From: Cloeon dipterum
Taxonomy: Eukaryota; Arthropoda; Insecta; Ephemeroptera; Baetidae
Reading direction: 5' to 3'
Length of the DNA stretch: 64,000 nt
NCBI RefSeq assembly: GCF_949628265.1
Contig: NC_088786.1
Location: 41,933,681 to 41,997,680, forward strand
The position numbers were made by a program, and so were the translations under genes. Shown in pieces: positions 51,707-63,413 of the stretch. The notes beneath the pieces are model-generated. The model worked only from the letters and a program-made list of their open reading frames with translations. It had not been told where the DNA came from and did not search any database. The stretch's first letter is position 1. Every line of letters starts with the position of its first letter.

Positions 51707-54100
51707 ATGGCGGCCATTTGCAGCAGATGTGGAAACCATTTCCAAGCGGATGGGAATTCCTACGCTTATTGTCCATGCCATGCATGGTATTTTATCTTTT
51801 GTTCGGTTTATATACTGTTATTAAAACCAATGTGTTTGCAGGAATAACCAGAACCCACCACCACTCTATTCTGGTACAGATTAACTTAAATTTTGTAAAA
51901 CCAGGGGCAGGAAAATAATTTTTATTTCAGCTGAGCAGGATCTTGAGATGCCTTTCAATCAAAGGCAAGATGAGGTGCAGCAATTCAATTTTTCATCAAT
52001 TCTTCCTCTAAGTGTTTCGCAATCAACAGAATTAAATGCTCAGAATCACTTCTTGCCCCCGAAGAGAAACCAAAAAGGCATGTATAATATATAGCCACGC
52101 TTTAGTGAGTATTTTAATATTGTGTATATAACAAATGCGATTTCAGCTTCCTCCAGTCTTTATGACGTCTCAGCTTCTTCGAATGCGAATTGCAGTGGAA
52201 ATATGATTGCGAATCCAATCTATGGAAACAAAAATCAATGCTATGGTAAATTCGAGATCCACTTTTTTGTTAATTTATAGGCTAATTAACTCGATCGACC
52301 AATACAAAGAACTGCATCCTTAAATCTGAATATATTCATTGCTGTGGACCAAAAATATCGTATCAAATTTGAAAAATGTGTTAATCATGCTTAATGCAAT
52401 TCAAATAAGTTAACGCTCTATATTCCAGCTGAGCAGTACACTCATATGCCTTTCAATCAGGGTCAACAGCCGATGAATCGCAGCTCTGAAGCTCAACCTA
52501 AGGACCCTTACACGCATCCTCAGCAAATCCAAAAAAGTGTAGTATAGTCAAATATAAGCTTGTTTTGAAAGCAGGGCTGAGTATTTCCCATAGGGAGATT
52601 CCCCAAGCTTGCAGTGCACTGTTTTTTTTGCACATCATTGTAATAATATTGCAAAATGCCCTATATTGAGAGACAGAACGGGTTTTTGGATTAATATTTA
52701 TTACTTTATTGATACTTTTTACTTAATTCATTCTTTTGACTTTATCATTACTCTTTGTTGACTGTTGACTCATGGGGTTTTAAACATTTTAAATCTAAGT
52801 TTTCATGGGCTCCAATAATGCGGAAGAAAATCTCTAAAAAAACACTTGATATCCATGCCCAACCCTGTTTGAAAAACTGTCAAAATTCAATAACCAGAGT
52901 GAAAAAATTCTATTAGTAGCATCTAGTGTACCATTCACAAAAATAATTCCAGGAGCAGAAAGCATTTCTTTCCAGCAAAGTCAGATTTCTCAGCACTACG
53001 ACCAAAGTTCTTTTCAACCACCACAGCATGCACCATACGTCGCTCAAGCAAGGCAATCGTCGCAATATGACCCGGCAAGTGTAGTGCAAAAAGGTACATT
53101 CTTAATTTAATCTTGTTATTATAATATCAAAAATTTCTAGAAGAAATTACCGTTTTCTTTACACTTTTCTTTTATTTAAATTTCAGTTCTTAAGAGACCC
53201 ATGGGATTCAATGATGGTATAAGTAATTGCTCAACGCCTCAAGGTCAATTAAAAAAGCAGGCTCAAGGATTTGAGATTGTTCCTGAACGTGAGCATGAAA
53301 CAAAAAGATCAAGGATGACGGGTTTTGGACCAAACCTTCCTAGCACATCGACAAGTGCTGCTCTTTGTAAGAAGAACTCTGATTGATAATCATTTTGAAC
53401 TCAATTCTAACATTCGATATAGTGGAAAATGACCTGCTTGGATCTTCACTCGGTTCGATGGAACCTCCGATTCAAGGTCAAGATCAACTGACCCAAAATT
53501 TACCTCCAAATCAAGAAGCGACGTGCATGGATAATCTCCAGGAAACTCATTTCCCTGATTGTGCCCTTCACCAGCCACTTCACCATGTCCAGAATGCATC
53601 AGCGCCTCTTCCGGCAGAACCAGGTGCCATGAATGGTAGATTTAATTTTTACTATTCGCAAAATTTAAGAAATTGTATCAATAAGATGCGGTATTAAATT
53701 ATGATGATTGTGGATTATTTTTCCAGAGAATATTTCGTTGAACAACCAGTCCGCTGACGGAGCACCAATTGCTGGAGACAGACCTAAGATCGAATTTTTC
53801 GTCGGAATGACATGCCCATCTATGTGCACAAGATTGTACACTCGTGGAAAGCTTCTAACATTTTCTTCACGCCGTTCTTTTAAAAGGCATCTGAAAAATT
53901 GTCATGGGGATTACGATTGGTGCCTTGTACTTAAGTGCAACATGTTGTTTCAAACGACTAAAAGAGGAAAAGAATCGGAGAATGAGCACTGTGCCAGTGT
54001 CCATCAAGGTAAAGTTAAGTGTAGAAGATGTTCAAAACTAGAACTGAAAAATATGGGTTTGCTGAGAGCTCACTTTTTCGAAGCTCACAATTTGCAGTAA
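51707..54100 (+). CDS. A6: type A gene with divergent finger exon
   Basis: Exons 51707-51786, 51842-51873, 51931-52077, 52147-52245, 52429-52536, 52953-53093, 53187-53366, 53423-53635 and 53727-54100 total 1374 nt: 457 codons plus stop. N-terminus MAAICSRCGNHF..CPCH (the ribbon shifts to CPC-H). Linkers are Q/N/P-rich as in A3, with an NLS-like ETKRSRM. The terminal exon differs from all other copies: CPSMC..FKRHLKNCH, CLVLKC..HCASVH and CRRCSKLEL..LRAHFFEAH. It is a diverged or separately acquired three-finger end. The donor after 52077 is GCATGT (GC-AG), needed to hold phase. Intact. Confidence 0.78.
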
Positions 54101-54539
54101 AGGGTATTTCTTCTTGATATTAACTTTACATGTAATTTATGTAGACCCTACTGCAAAAAATATTCGATATAAAAACAAATTTTATCAGCAAAATGATTGA
54201 TTTTTATTATTATTTTTTAAATTTTGAACTAAGAACTACCTATTTGAAATTAACCTGTGTACAACTTTGATGTTAATTAAAAGAATGGAATTATTTTTTC
54301 CGGAATAATAAAACCACAACGCTCAATCGGCGAGGGTTCAACTGCCCGAAATTTTATCCATTTTCCACTTAACACTTAATCTGTATAAAACAGTCTGATG
54401 GTTCAAATTAAAATGTGGCGTTTATTCTCTCTAAATTAAAGTAAATGATTGTTCTGAAGCACTTTCTCGTCGTTCTCGTTCTATTCCTCCGCGCTTCTAA
54501 AGTTCGTTATGATCCAATCGTTATATGTACAAACATCGA
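54101..54539. other. A6 3' flank with a relic type A finger tail
   Basis: At about 54440-54510 the minus strand resembles the HDETVHKN region of a type A finger exon (TGCACTTTCTCGTCGT-like plus-strand words), cut off by the B-type CCAAT cassette that follows. The rest is AT-rich. Confidence 0.45.
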
Positions 54540-54812
54540 GAACGTTGCCGACCAATCAGAGAATGGATGAGCGCCTCCCCGACTGGCTGGCTTGCCAGTT
54601 CAAAGCGACGCAGCCAATTAGAGAGAGCCGCTCGCTTCTCTGATTGGTCGCTCGAATTCTCGTGGCAATTTTAGATTGGTTCAGATCAAAAACCTCCTTG
54701 AATAAACAAATCTCCTAGCAATTATTCCTGAACTTGAGAGCCCACCACCACCCTTCTTAGCTTTTAATATTCGTCACACAGCCGACAGAGAAGGACCTAG
54801 ATTCTAAAATTC
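54540..54812 (+). promoter_or_regulatory. Distal type B CCAAT cassette upstream of B5
   Basis: Has the full set: GCCGACCAATCAGAGAA, GACTGGCTGG, GCAGCCAATTAGAG, TGATTGGTCGC, CGTCACACAGCCGACAGAGAAGG and the ATTC/GTGAGT donor near 54812. DNA behind it (54880-55020) matches intron 1 of B1/B2, but the MARKKG-type coding exon is absent. It is probably a leftover of an earlier duplication, or an alternative 5' exon for B5. Confidence 0.55.
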
Positions 54813-55504
54813 GTGAGTAAAATAATGCGTTTTGTTGCCCTCCATTTCGAAGCTGTCGTACCCTATAGCGAGCCTTAATTGTAAGATCATTTTAATGAAA
54901 ACCCATCTTAGATGAATTGCATTTTCTCAAACTTATAAAAGCACCAGAGGCCAGGGGCAAGATGCGATTTGAAATATCATTTCCTAACGGTAAAATGTCA
55001 AATCCAAGATTGTAGGGTCTTTCCAAAGAAATACGGAATGCAGAATATTCAGTGAACCATTTAAAAATTATTACGCAACATGTCAGATCATTTATTCCTA
55101 ATGCGGTTTGGAAAGAGAAATTCTCTGCTGCTTTCATTGACATATTATTATTATTTCCAGCTTTTCTATTCTTTCGACTTGGGCAACGCATTTTTTGCGA
55201 CTACTCATTTCTTGAAAGAAAGGAAAAGTTGACATAATTTAGAAGGTTCAATATTTCAAGGACAAAAAATAAGTATTTTTATATGAAAAAAAAAATATTA
55301 AAAATTCTCGTATTTCTGAAAGACAGAATATTCATCCCTAAACACATTGGAAGTAGCCTATTTATCTCATCCGTGGAAGTTGTTGTTCTGAGATGATGCT
55401 TTGGAAAAAAGAATGCTGAGGGAATAACAGACTTCAACCTCAAACATTGCCCGTCAAAGATAAAATCTTAAATGAGGTTTTAATTTGTACTACAAGAACG
55501 TTGC

Positions 55505-55749
55505 CGACTAATCAGAGAAGGGATGAGCAACTCCCCGATTGGCTGGCTTACCAGCTAAGTGCGACACCGCCAATAAGGGAGAGCCTCCCTCTTCTTTGAT
55601 TGGTTGCCTGAATTCTCGTGGCTCTTTTTCATTGGTTCAGATAAAAAACCTCCTAGCAGGTTTTCCTGAACCGAGGAGCCTGCACGACAGCTCTTAGCTT
55701 TCGATTCACGCCACACAGCTGACGGAGAAGGACCGAAAACCCAAATATC
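55505..55749 (+). promoter_or_regulatory. Proximal type B CCAAT cassette (B5)
   Basis: Second cassette 0.95 kb after the first: CCGATTGGCTGG, GCCAATAAGGGAG, TTGATTGGTTGCC, CATTGGTTCAG, GCACGACAGCTCTTAGC and the ATATC/GTGAGT donor at 55750. The B5 start follows at 56074. Confidence 0.65.
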
Positions 55750-56073
55750 GTGAGTAAATTTTAGGGTAGTGCAAAACCGATTATTTTTTCATTTGCGTTT
55801 ATGATGTTTGGACTATCAAATGAGTATGAATCATCAATTTTTAAGCATTTCGACAGATTTTCAAAATCGATTATTATAAAATCAAAATCCTCAATTCAAA
55901 TAACAAATAAAGCAGACGAGAAGAGCCGAATATTTGAAATTACGTGCGTTCGTGAAACGCGCTAGATCATTGTTGTCAAATGTGATCGAAATTTTTCAGA
56001 TATCTGCTTGGTAGTGAAACGCAATTTCCTCTCCGGCGTGACTCAGTCTTGCGTTTTCTCTCCTTGTTTCGGC

Positions 56074-59000
56074 ATGTCTCGCTGCAGAGAAATGCCGCCG
56101 AAGAGCGAAATTTCTGCCTCAGAGGGTCCTGTTCAAAGGTAAGAAATATTCAGCCGATAAGTTTCAAACAACTTACCGATTAAATTTCGGAAAAAACAGT
56201 TCAGAGTCTGAAGATGAGGAAGAATGTCAGATTCGAGGAATATCCGAGTTTCAGCAGATGAAGGCCACAGAAGTTTCACGTACGTTTTTAGTTTCTTCTA
56301 TTTTGTGCTTAGAATAGATCTCATAAATGCAACGTATTTAATTTGAAAATGAATATTTTACTAATCAAATAAACAATTGCAGTCGGTATGAATCACAGAG
56401 AATCGCAGAGAAATTCGCCTGATTTTTCCAATGAATCTCAAGGTCAAGATGGTCGACAGGCTCGAGAAACCTCGTTTTGTCTCCCAGAACGGCATTTACC
56501 AAAAAGACCAAGAATAGAGGATCCTGGAGTTGATATTGCACAGGCTACGACAAGTTCTGTTTCTTGTATGAAGAAAGTTAACCTTTAAACTATAAAATAT
56601 TTGAGATTTTGTCAAAAACAGGGGCCAATGAAGCGCCTGGATCTTCGCTCGGTTTAAATCGACCGTACGCAGAGCAAGATCAAGCTTCAACTTCAAACCA
56701 GGAAGACTTTAAAACAACATTGGCAAAACTAGAACAATATCACAAAAAATTGATTGCTAAAAGTGGACGATCCCAGAATCCAACGAGTGGTTTGCAGAAA
56801 CAGGGTGCACCAAGCCCAAATCTTTCCTCTGAAGTGTCACATGGTAAAAAAAATTAACAAAAAATTCAAATCTCTATATTTTCTTCTCAGCAGTGAATCT
56901 AGGAGCTACAACCTCAGAGGAAAGTTCCAGTTCTTCGCAACAAGGTATGAATAGATGCCTGATCTTTTATAAAAATTTATTCTCATCATTCAGCAGCTCC
57001 TGGTTGCTCAGAAGCTTCCATCGGTTTACCAGAACAACCTCGCTCAGAGAAGGAAGACTTTAAAACAACATTAGCGAAACTAGTACAATGTCACAAAAAA
57101 TTGATTGCTAAAAGTGGATGTTCCCAGAATCCAACAAGCAGTTTGCAGATTCAGGATGCATCAAACCCAAATCTTCCCTCTGATGTGCCACATGGTAAAA
57201 AAATATCAATAAAAAATTCAAATCTTTATTTCTTCTGTTCAGCAGTGTATCTAGGAGTTGCAACCTCAGCAGAAAGTGCCAGTTCTTCGCAACAAGGTAT
57301 CTTGTTGAAAAATTTATTCTCATTCACTCAAAATGTCGCAGCAGCTCCTGGTTGCTCAGAAGCTTCCGGCGTCGGTTTACCAGAACAACCTCACTCAGAG
57401 AAGGAAGACTTTAAAACAACATTACCGAAACTAGAACAATATCACAAAAAATTGATTGCTAAAAGTGGATGTTCCCAGAATCCAACAAGTAGTTTGCAGA
57501 TTCAGGATGCATCAAACCCAAATCTTTCCTCTGATGTGCCACATGGTAAAAAAATCAAAAAAAAAATTCAAATCTCTATTTCTTCTTTTCGTCAGCAGAG
57601 AATCTAGGAGCTGCAACCTCAGAAGAAAGTGCCAGTTCTTCGCAACAAGGTATGAATAGATGCCTGATCTTGTTTAAAAATTTATTCTCATTCATTCAGC
57701 AGCTCCTGGTTGCTCAGAAGCTTCCGTCGGTTTACCAGAACAACCTAGCTCAGAGAAGGAAGACTTTAAAACAACATTAGCGAAACTAGAACAATATCAC
57801 AAAAAATTGATTGCTAAAAGTGGACGTTCCCAGAATCTGATTCAGCAACAGAGTCGTGGACCAATTGAAAGTCTACCCTCTGAAGTGCCACAAGGTAAGA
57901 AGAACAAATTCTTTAAACTAACTATGCAATTTTTACCTGGTAGTGTGTCTTGGAGCTACATCCTCAGGAGACAATGTCAGGACACGAGGTAAGAACCTCA
58001 TTGATTGATTACCAAGCCAAAACAATTAGAGCATATTTGCAAAAATAATAAAAATAACTCCACAATCTAAAAAAATGGCTCAATATTATGAGAATACAAA
58101 ATGCAAGCCAATGGGCAGGCTGATATTGATTTTTAAAGCTCATTGAGATAAGAATAATTCTTTTTTTCCAGTAAAGCAACATTTTGGGCTCGCAGCTATG
58201 AACCAGGGTCAGGGAGCAGCATGCAGGCAACAGAACTTTCCTGATGGAAAGCATCGCGAAATTCCTGATTCGTTTGGAATTCTAAACAAATATCTGGATC
58301 AACGTGGAAAAGACCATACTAACTCATCGACAAGAGGAGCTCCTTGTAAGAAGATCTTTCATTCTGTACCTAAATTAGAGAAAAAAAGATTAACAAAATT
58401 TTGTTTTAGTGGCCTATGATATGCCTGGAACTTCGCACGAATGGAATCATCCCTCGATTTTAGGTCAGGTTCCAGAGCGGAGTGACAAATCAGCAGATGA
58501 GCAAAAGAAGGCTCAAGGTAATTATTGTGATTTTAATAAACGTAAGTTAATTTAATTGAACTGAAATAGGAGGTTCTGATAGCAGCGGAGTCCGAAGTTT
58601 GAAGAGGAAAAGAGCGCAGGATCCGCAAGAAGCCAAATCTGACTCAGACTTGAAGAAGAAAGGAGATAAACAGACCAGTGAGAAATTGGACCGAAGAGGT
58701 GGTTATTGTCCAGCAGATACATGCAACAGGGAACAATACCAAAGCCACATTTATGAGCACCAATTGAAGAAAGGTCATCCTAGGCTGCAAAAATGCTCAA
58801 TGAAAGGATGTAGGTATTTTTACCCCTCATGGGAGGAAAGGCGCGAGCACGAGCGCAACGAACATCGAGAAAGGATGAAATTTCGCTGTGCACATTGCCA
58901 TCAGTCCTCAAGCAAAAAAATATTTTTGAGACAACACATTGAAGGGAAACATTTATGTTTGCAGAGCAAATTAGTCCGAAAATTTTATAAATGTCCGCAC

Positions 59001-59204
59001 TGCGATGATTTCCGCTCAGTAATTAAATCTAATGTAAAAACTCACATGAATACCAAGAAACACAGTAATGAGGAAAGGGGCGTTCCACCTCTAGAGAAAT
59101 TCTACTGCCCAAAATGTGACTTCACGTCAACTGAAAAACTGGATGTTGAAAATCACATTGAAACACATCCTCTTGAGTATATTGACGATGATGAATTGGA
59201 ATGA
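56074..59204 (+). CDS. B5: type B five-finger gene with four-unit exon repeat
   Basis: Exons 56074-56138, 56200-56279, 56383-56565, 56622-56843, 56891-56944, 56994-57194, 57243-57296, 57342-57545, 57596-57649, 57700-57894, 57944-57988, 58172-58345, 58410-58517 and 58570-59204 total 2274 nt: 757 codons plus stop, all phases consistent. Order: MSRCREMPPK start, acidic ESEDEEEC exon, NLS-like LPKRPRIED, four EQYHKKLIAKSG/VYLGAATS exon pairs, the MNQGQ and MPGTSHEWN exons, then fingers YCPADTC, CSMKGC..H-x4-H, CAHC..H, CPHC..H and CPKC..H-x3-H, and a PLEYIDDDELE end. This is the longest intact member. Coiled or helical repeats in the middle could mediate protein contacts (inference). Confidence 0.85.
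56622..57988 (+). repeat. Tandem exon-pair repeat in B5 (4 units)
   Basis: Same module as in B4 but one unit more. Unit boundaries fall in introns, and the intron sequences (for example CTGATCTTGTTTAAAAATTT) repeat too. Units 2 and 3 differ in whether AAAATGTCGCAG precedes the acceptor, showing unequal origin. Confidence 0.8.
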
Positions 59205-60204
59205 CAATTGATTTTCAATGGGAACCATTTGTCATCAAAATCTTCTGATCATTTTTGGCGAATAGAAAAATATGTAAAATACAAATTGAGAAATAAAATT
59301 TAGGATTGCATTGAAATCATCTTCTTTTTATGTATCTTAAAATGCTTCAAAATTTATGGAAAAAAGAGCATAAATTTTAATATGCAATAATTTTAACTTT
59401 ATTTGATATTTAAACTGAAAAGTTTAATTTATAGCTTGAATAGTACGTAATGACAAATGTGCAGAATTGGAAGAATTGTTTATTTAACATTAAACTTTAT
59501 TATTAATTTTTATTTGATCCTTGAATATAGAATAGTTTGCCTTTAATTTGCTAAGGGCTCATTTAATCCAGTTCTGCGTGTCCTGCCCTAAACTGCACCA
59601 ATACGTGTACATTAAGTAAGTCAACAAAAATACGACCTTGACACCAAAGTAACGACTAATTTTAATTCAAATTAAAACGAAGCATTCTCCATGCATTATG
59701 TATTTCAAATTTAAAAAAACGTATGAAAAAACTAAAAAGAAAGACCAGCCCGTTGGCTCGCATTGTTCAGCGGCACTCTCAGGAGTGTCAAAGCAATGGG
59801 AAGGTATTTGAGCAGTTCGGAGATCTAATACTGGCTACCCAATTCGTCAGAGATGGCAAAAAGTTGTTAGTTCAGTGACTCGAAATGCTCGAATTGCTCA
59901 ACGGGCTGCTTTGCACCTTTCCAGCATGCGCTTCACGGGACGAATGTCTAGCGTTTCAATGCAGTCCTCGGTGCGGAGGCAAGTGGCCCTTGAGTGGGCT
60001 GGGTCCCTGCGTGCGGCCTGGTGCGCCCATGTTATCCGTTCGCGGTGTTATTCGCACTCGGAATTCAGCATTCGTGCCAGTGCAGTGCGCGCTCTTCCCG
60101 GTCCTCGGACAGAGATAAAAAGAGCAAAAAAAACAACTAAATAAGTGCGAAGTGGAAATTTTAATATTTATTGTCTTGGCAACCATTTAATAATATATTT
60201 CCAG
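59205..60204. other. B5 3' flank and a GC-rich segment
   Basis: 59210-59735 matches the B4 3' flank. From about 59740 the similarity ends and a GC-richer stretch to ~60120 follows, with overlapping open frames on both strands and no recognised domain. It may be a captured fragment of another gene. Confidence 0.4.
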
Positions 60205-61915
60205 GTGCAGCGAAAGCATTGAATCCCAACAAAGTCAATTCTCTCAGGACCACGGCCATAGTTCCTTTCATAATCCGCCACGGAATGCACCTTACCCACA
60301 TCAAGTATCGCCATATTACGCAGCAAATGTTTCCCAAGATGGTTATGATTGATTCATAATTAATTTTAACTTGTTACTGCATTAATAATTTATTTCTTTC
60401 ATTTATCTTACAATTTACTATCAAAAGAGCTTATCAGAAAATATATAAAAATATATATTATTATTATTGCTTGTTTATTCTCACCAAAAGATATGTGTAC
60501 ATACATGTTAAAAAACAATTTGTCAACAGTTAAAAAAAGAAAGCACAAGTGAGAAAAGGCACCATTCCTGGCAAACATCTCGCTAAAACTTTACCCAGGA
60601 GGGCAGAGCCGGAATGGGCCTTGAAAGGAGGGGAATTAAGCTGCACTAGAAACACGCACTCACATACGCCTTACACTTGCAAGGAAACTGTGCCACTGAC
60701 AGTCTTTCAATGCAGGTCGTGCAGCATTCCAAAAAGTGACGACTCGAAAATCAAACACACACTGGCCGATTTCGGTGCGCGCTGGTGGCTGTTGCAGCCG
60801 CGGATGCAGCGGGTCGTCGCCGCGGTGCACGCGGCCCTCGGTGATGCGCGCCATTGCGTCGTAATCTGTGAGGCCGCAAAGATATTAAAAATTTTTGTTT
60901 TGAAACTTTCCGGTATAAAGGGTCAAAATTTTATACAAAGGGATACTGTATTTACAAAATTACCAATTGCATTTGGAAAACATCCAGAAGTATCTTATTT
61001 TTCCCACGATCCTCAAAATCGACGAGCAGCTTTGAATCGTTCCGGAGAGCTGAATTCAATGGAAAGACAAAGAATGCCGGGTTTTGGGGTCGGAATTCCT
61101 CACATCTCGACCGGTTCAAACTTTTGTAAGTAGAATTAAGAACAATTTATCAATAAAATATAAACATTTCTGAAAACAGGCACCAGAGGCATGCCCGGAA
61201 CTGCGCTCGGAGAGTATCGACCCGAACATAGATGTCATGAACAATTGGTCACTCCATCCCAGCCAATGTTAACAGCTTCTGGAGGACACGCGGGTATTCA
61301 GCAGACTACGTATTTGCCAAACCAAGCCTATAACTACCAAAACCAAATGAATTCTACGTTTGCGACACAGCACCAAGTTGCAATTAACTAATCAAAACCA
61401 TCTCATGCTCTCTCAAGTTGCAAGTGGTACACAGAGAAGTAAATTGGTTTTCCAAAATATTCTTAAATTATTAATTTTAAAACACATTTTGCGTGAATCC
61501 TGCAGCTGAAACTGTCAAATCTTCACAAAAAAGGACTTTAGCGCAAGGTATAAATCATAAATTTTCTAAAATTGATCGATATTATACATATATGTTTTCG
61601 TGCAAGAATTTAGTGCATTTCTCTTTATTTTCCCTTTCTAGATGCATCGGAGGATGAGAATAAGTTTCAGTGCCCTCACTGTGAAGACTATTAATTGGTC
61701 AGCTCTGCTGGAAATTTGCGTACACATTTATAGCAAGCACAAAAATTTGCACTTTTGCATGGTTTACTATTGCGGACGAGAATTCAAAACACCGAAAGAG
61801 CTCGAGGATCACATATATACAGAAGGATCATGAGACTGATAGATAAAAAGTGTTAAAGAAGACAACTTTAGGAAAACGTGTCGCTTCTACAGTCTGTCCG
61901 TTCTGCAAAAATTCA
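60205..61915 (+). pseudogene. Decayed type A zinc-finger gene
   Basis: Recognisable exons: 60205-60341 (SESIESQQSQFSQDHG, like the A3/A6 exon but shifted by one base at its start), an exon ending at 61125 (MPGFGVGIPHIS, like A6), 61180-61426 (frame broken near VAIN, where a TAA appears relative to A4), 61506-61547 (AETVKSSQKRTLAQ) and a finger exon from 61642 that hits TAA after FQCPHCEDY. Further finger words (CMVYYCGREF, VCPFCK) follow until 61915, where a type B cassette cuts in. No zinc-ribbon start. A GC-rich segment at 60690-60880 interrupts it (minus-strand frame with ITEGRVHRGDDPL, unrecognised). Confidence 0.65.
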
Positions 61916-61919
61916 AAAT

Positions 61920-62137
61920 TATCAAAGCGACGCAGCCAATAAGAGAGAGCCACTCGCTTCTCTCATTGGTCTCTCGAATTCTCGTGGAAATTTTAGATTG
62001 GTTCAGATCAAAAACCTCCTTGAATAAACAAATCTCCTAGCAATTATTCCTGAACTAGAGAGCCCACACCACCCTTCTTAGCTTTTAATATTCGTCACAC
62101 AGCCGACAGAGAAGGACCTAGATCCTAAAAATCGTGA
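61920..62137 (+). promoter_or_regulatory. Distal type B CCAAT cassette upstream of B6
   Basis: Near-copy of the one at 54540, but its 5' end is replaced by the decayed A-type finger exon (junction near AAAGCGACGCAGCCAAT). Carries GCAGCCAATAAGAG, CTCATTGGTC, TAGATTGGTTCAG and the CGTGAGT donor. Confidence 0.55.
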
Positions 62138-62824
62138 GTAAAATAATGCGTCTTGTTGCCCTCGATTTCGAAGCTGTCGTACCCTTTAGCCTTAATTGTA
62201 AGATCATTTTAATGAAAACCCATCTTAGATAAATTGCATTTTCTCAAACTTATAAAAGCACCAGAGGCCAGGGGCAAGATGCGATTTGAAATATCATTTC
62301 CTAACGGTAAAATGTCAAATCCAAGATGGTGTGTATGGTCTTTCCAAAGAAATACGGAATGCAGAATATTCAGTGAACCATTTTAAAAATTATTACGCAA
62401 CATGTCAGATCATTTATTCCTAATGCGGTTTGGAAAGAGAAATTCTCTGCTGCTTTCATTGACATATTATTATTTTCAGCTTTTCTCTTCTTTCGACTTG
62501 GGCAACGCATTTTTCGCGACTACCCATTTCTTGAAAGAAAGGAAAGTTGACATAATTTTAATTTAGAAGGTTCAATATTTCAAGGACGAAATATAGTAGA
62601 ATTTAAAGTATTTTTTATATGAAAAAATATTAAAAATTCTCGTATTTCTCAAAGACAGATTATTCATCCGTAAACACATTGGAAGTAGCCTCTTTATCTC
62701 ATCCGTGGAAGTTATTGTTCTGAGATGATGCTTTGGAAAAAAAGAATGCTGAGGGAATACCAGACTTCAACCTCAAACATTTTGCCCGTCAAAGGTAAAA
62801 TCTTAAATGAGGTTTTAATTTGTA

Positions 62825-63087
62825 CCACAAGAACGTTGCCGACTAATCAGAGAAGGGATGAGCAACTCCCCGATTGGCTGGCTTACCAGCTAAGAGCGAC
62901 ACCGCCAATAAGGGAGAGCCACTCTCTTCTTTGATTGGTTGCCTGAATTCTCGTGGCTCTTTTTGATTGGTTGAGATCAAAAACCTCCTAGCGATAAGTT
63001 TTCCTGAACTGAGGAGCCTGCACGACAGCTCTTAGCTTTCGATTCACGCCACACAGCTGACGGAGAAGGACCGAAAACCCAAATATC
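62825..63087 (+). promoter_or_regulatory. Proximal type B CCAAT cassette (B6)
   Basis: Near-identical to 55505-55749, with the donor at 63088. The block 61920-64000 is a duplicate of 54560-56700, so B5 and B6 are recent tandem duplicates. Confidence 0.65.
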
Positions 63088-63413
63088 GTGAGTAATTTTT
63101 AGGGTAGTGCAAAACCGATTATTTTTTAATTTGCGTTTACGATGTTCGGACTATCAAATAAGTATGAATCATCAATTTTTAAGCATTCCGACAGATTTTC
63201 AAAATCGATTATTATAAAATCAAAATCGTCAATTCAAATGACAAAAGTAAAGCAGATTAGAAGAGCCGAATATTTGAAATTACATGCGTTCCTGGAACGC
63301 GCTAGATCATTGTTGTCGGATGTGATCGAAGTTTTTCAGATATCTGCTTGGTAGTGAAACGCAATTTCCTCTCCGGCGTGACTCAGTCTTACGTTTTCTC
63401 TCCTTGTTTCGGC

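Noticed and set aside
59885-60118. Cysteine-rich secreted protein
   Set aside because: No signal peptide, no splice context and an equally long frame on the opposite strand.
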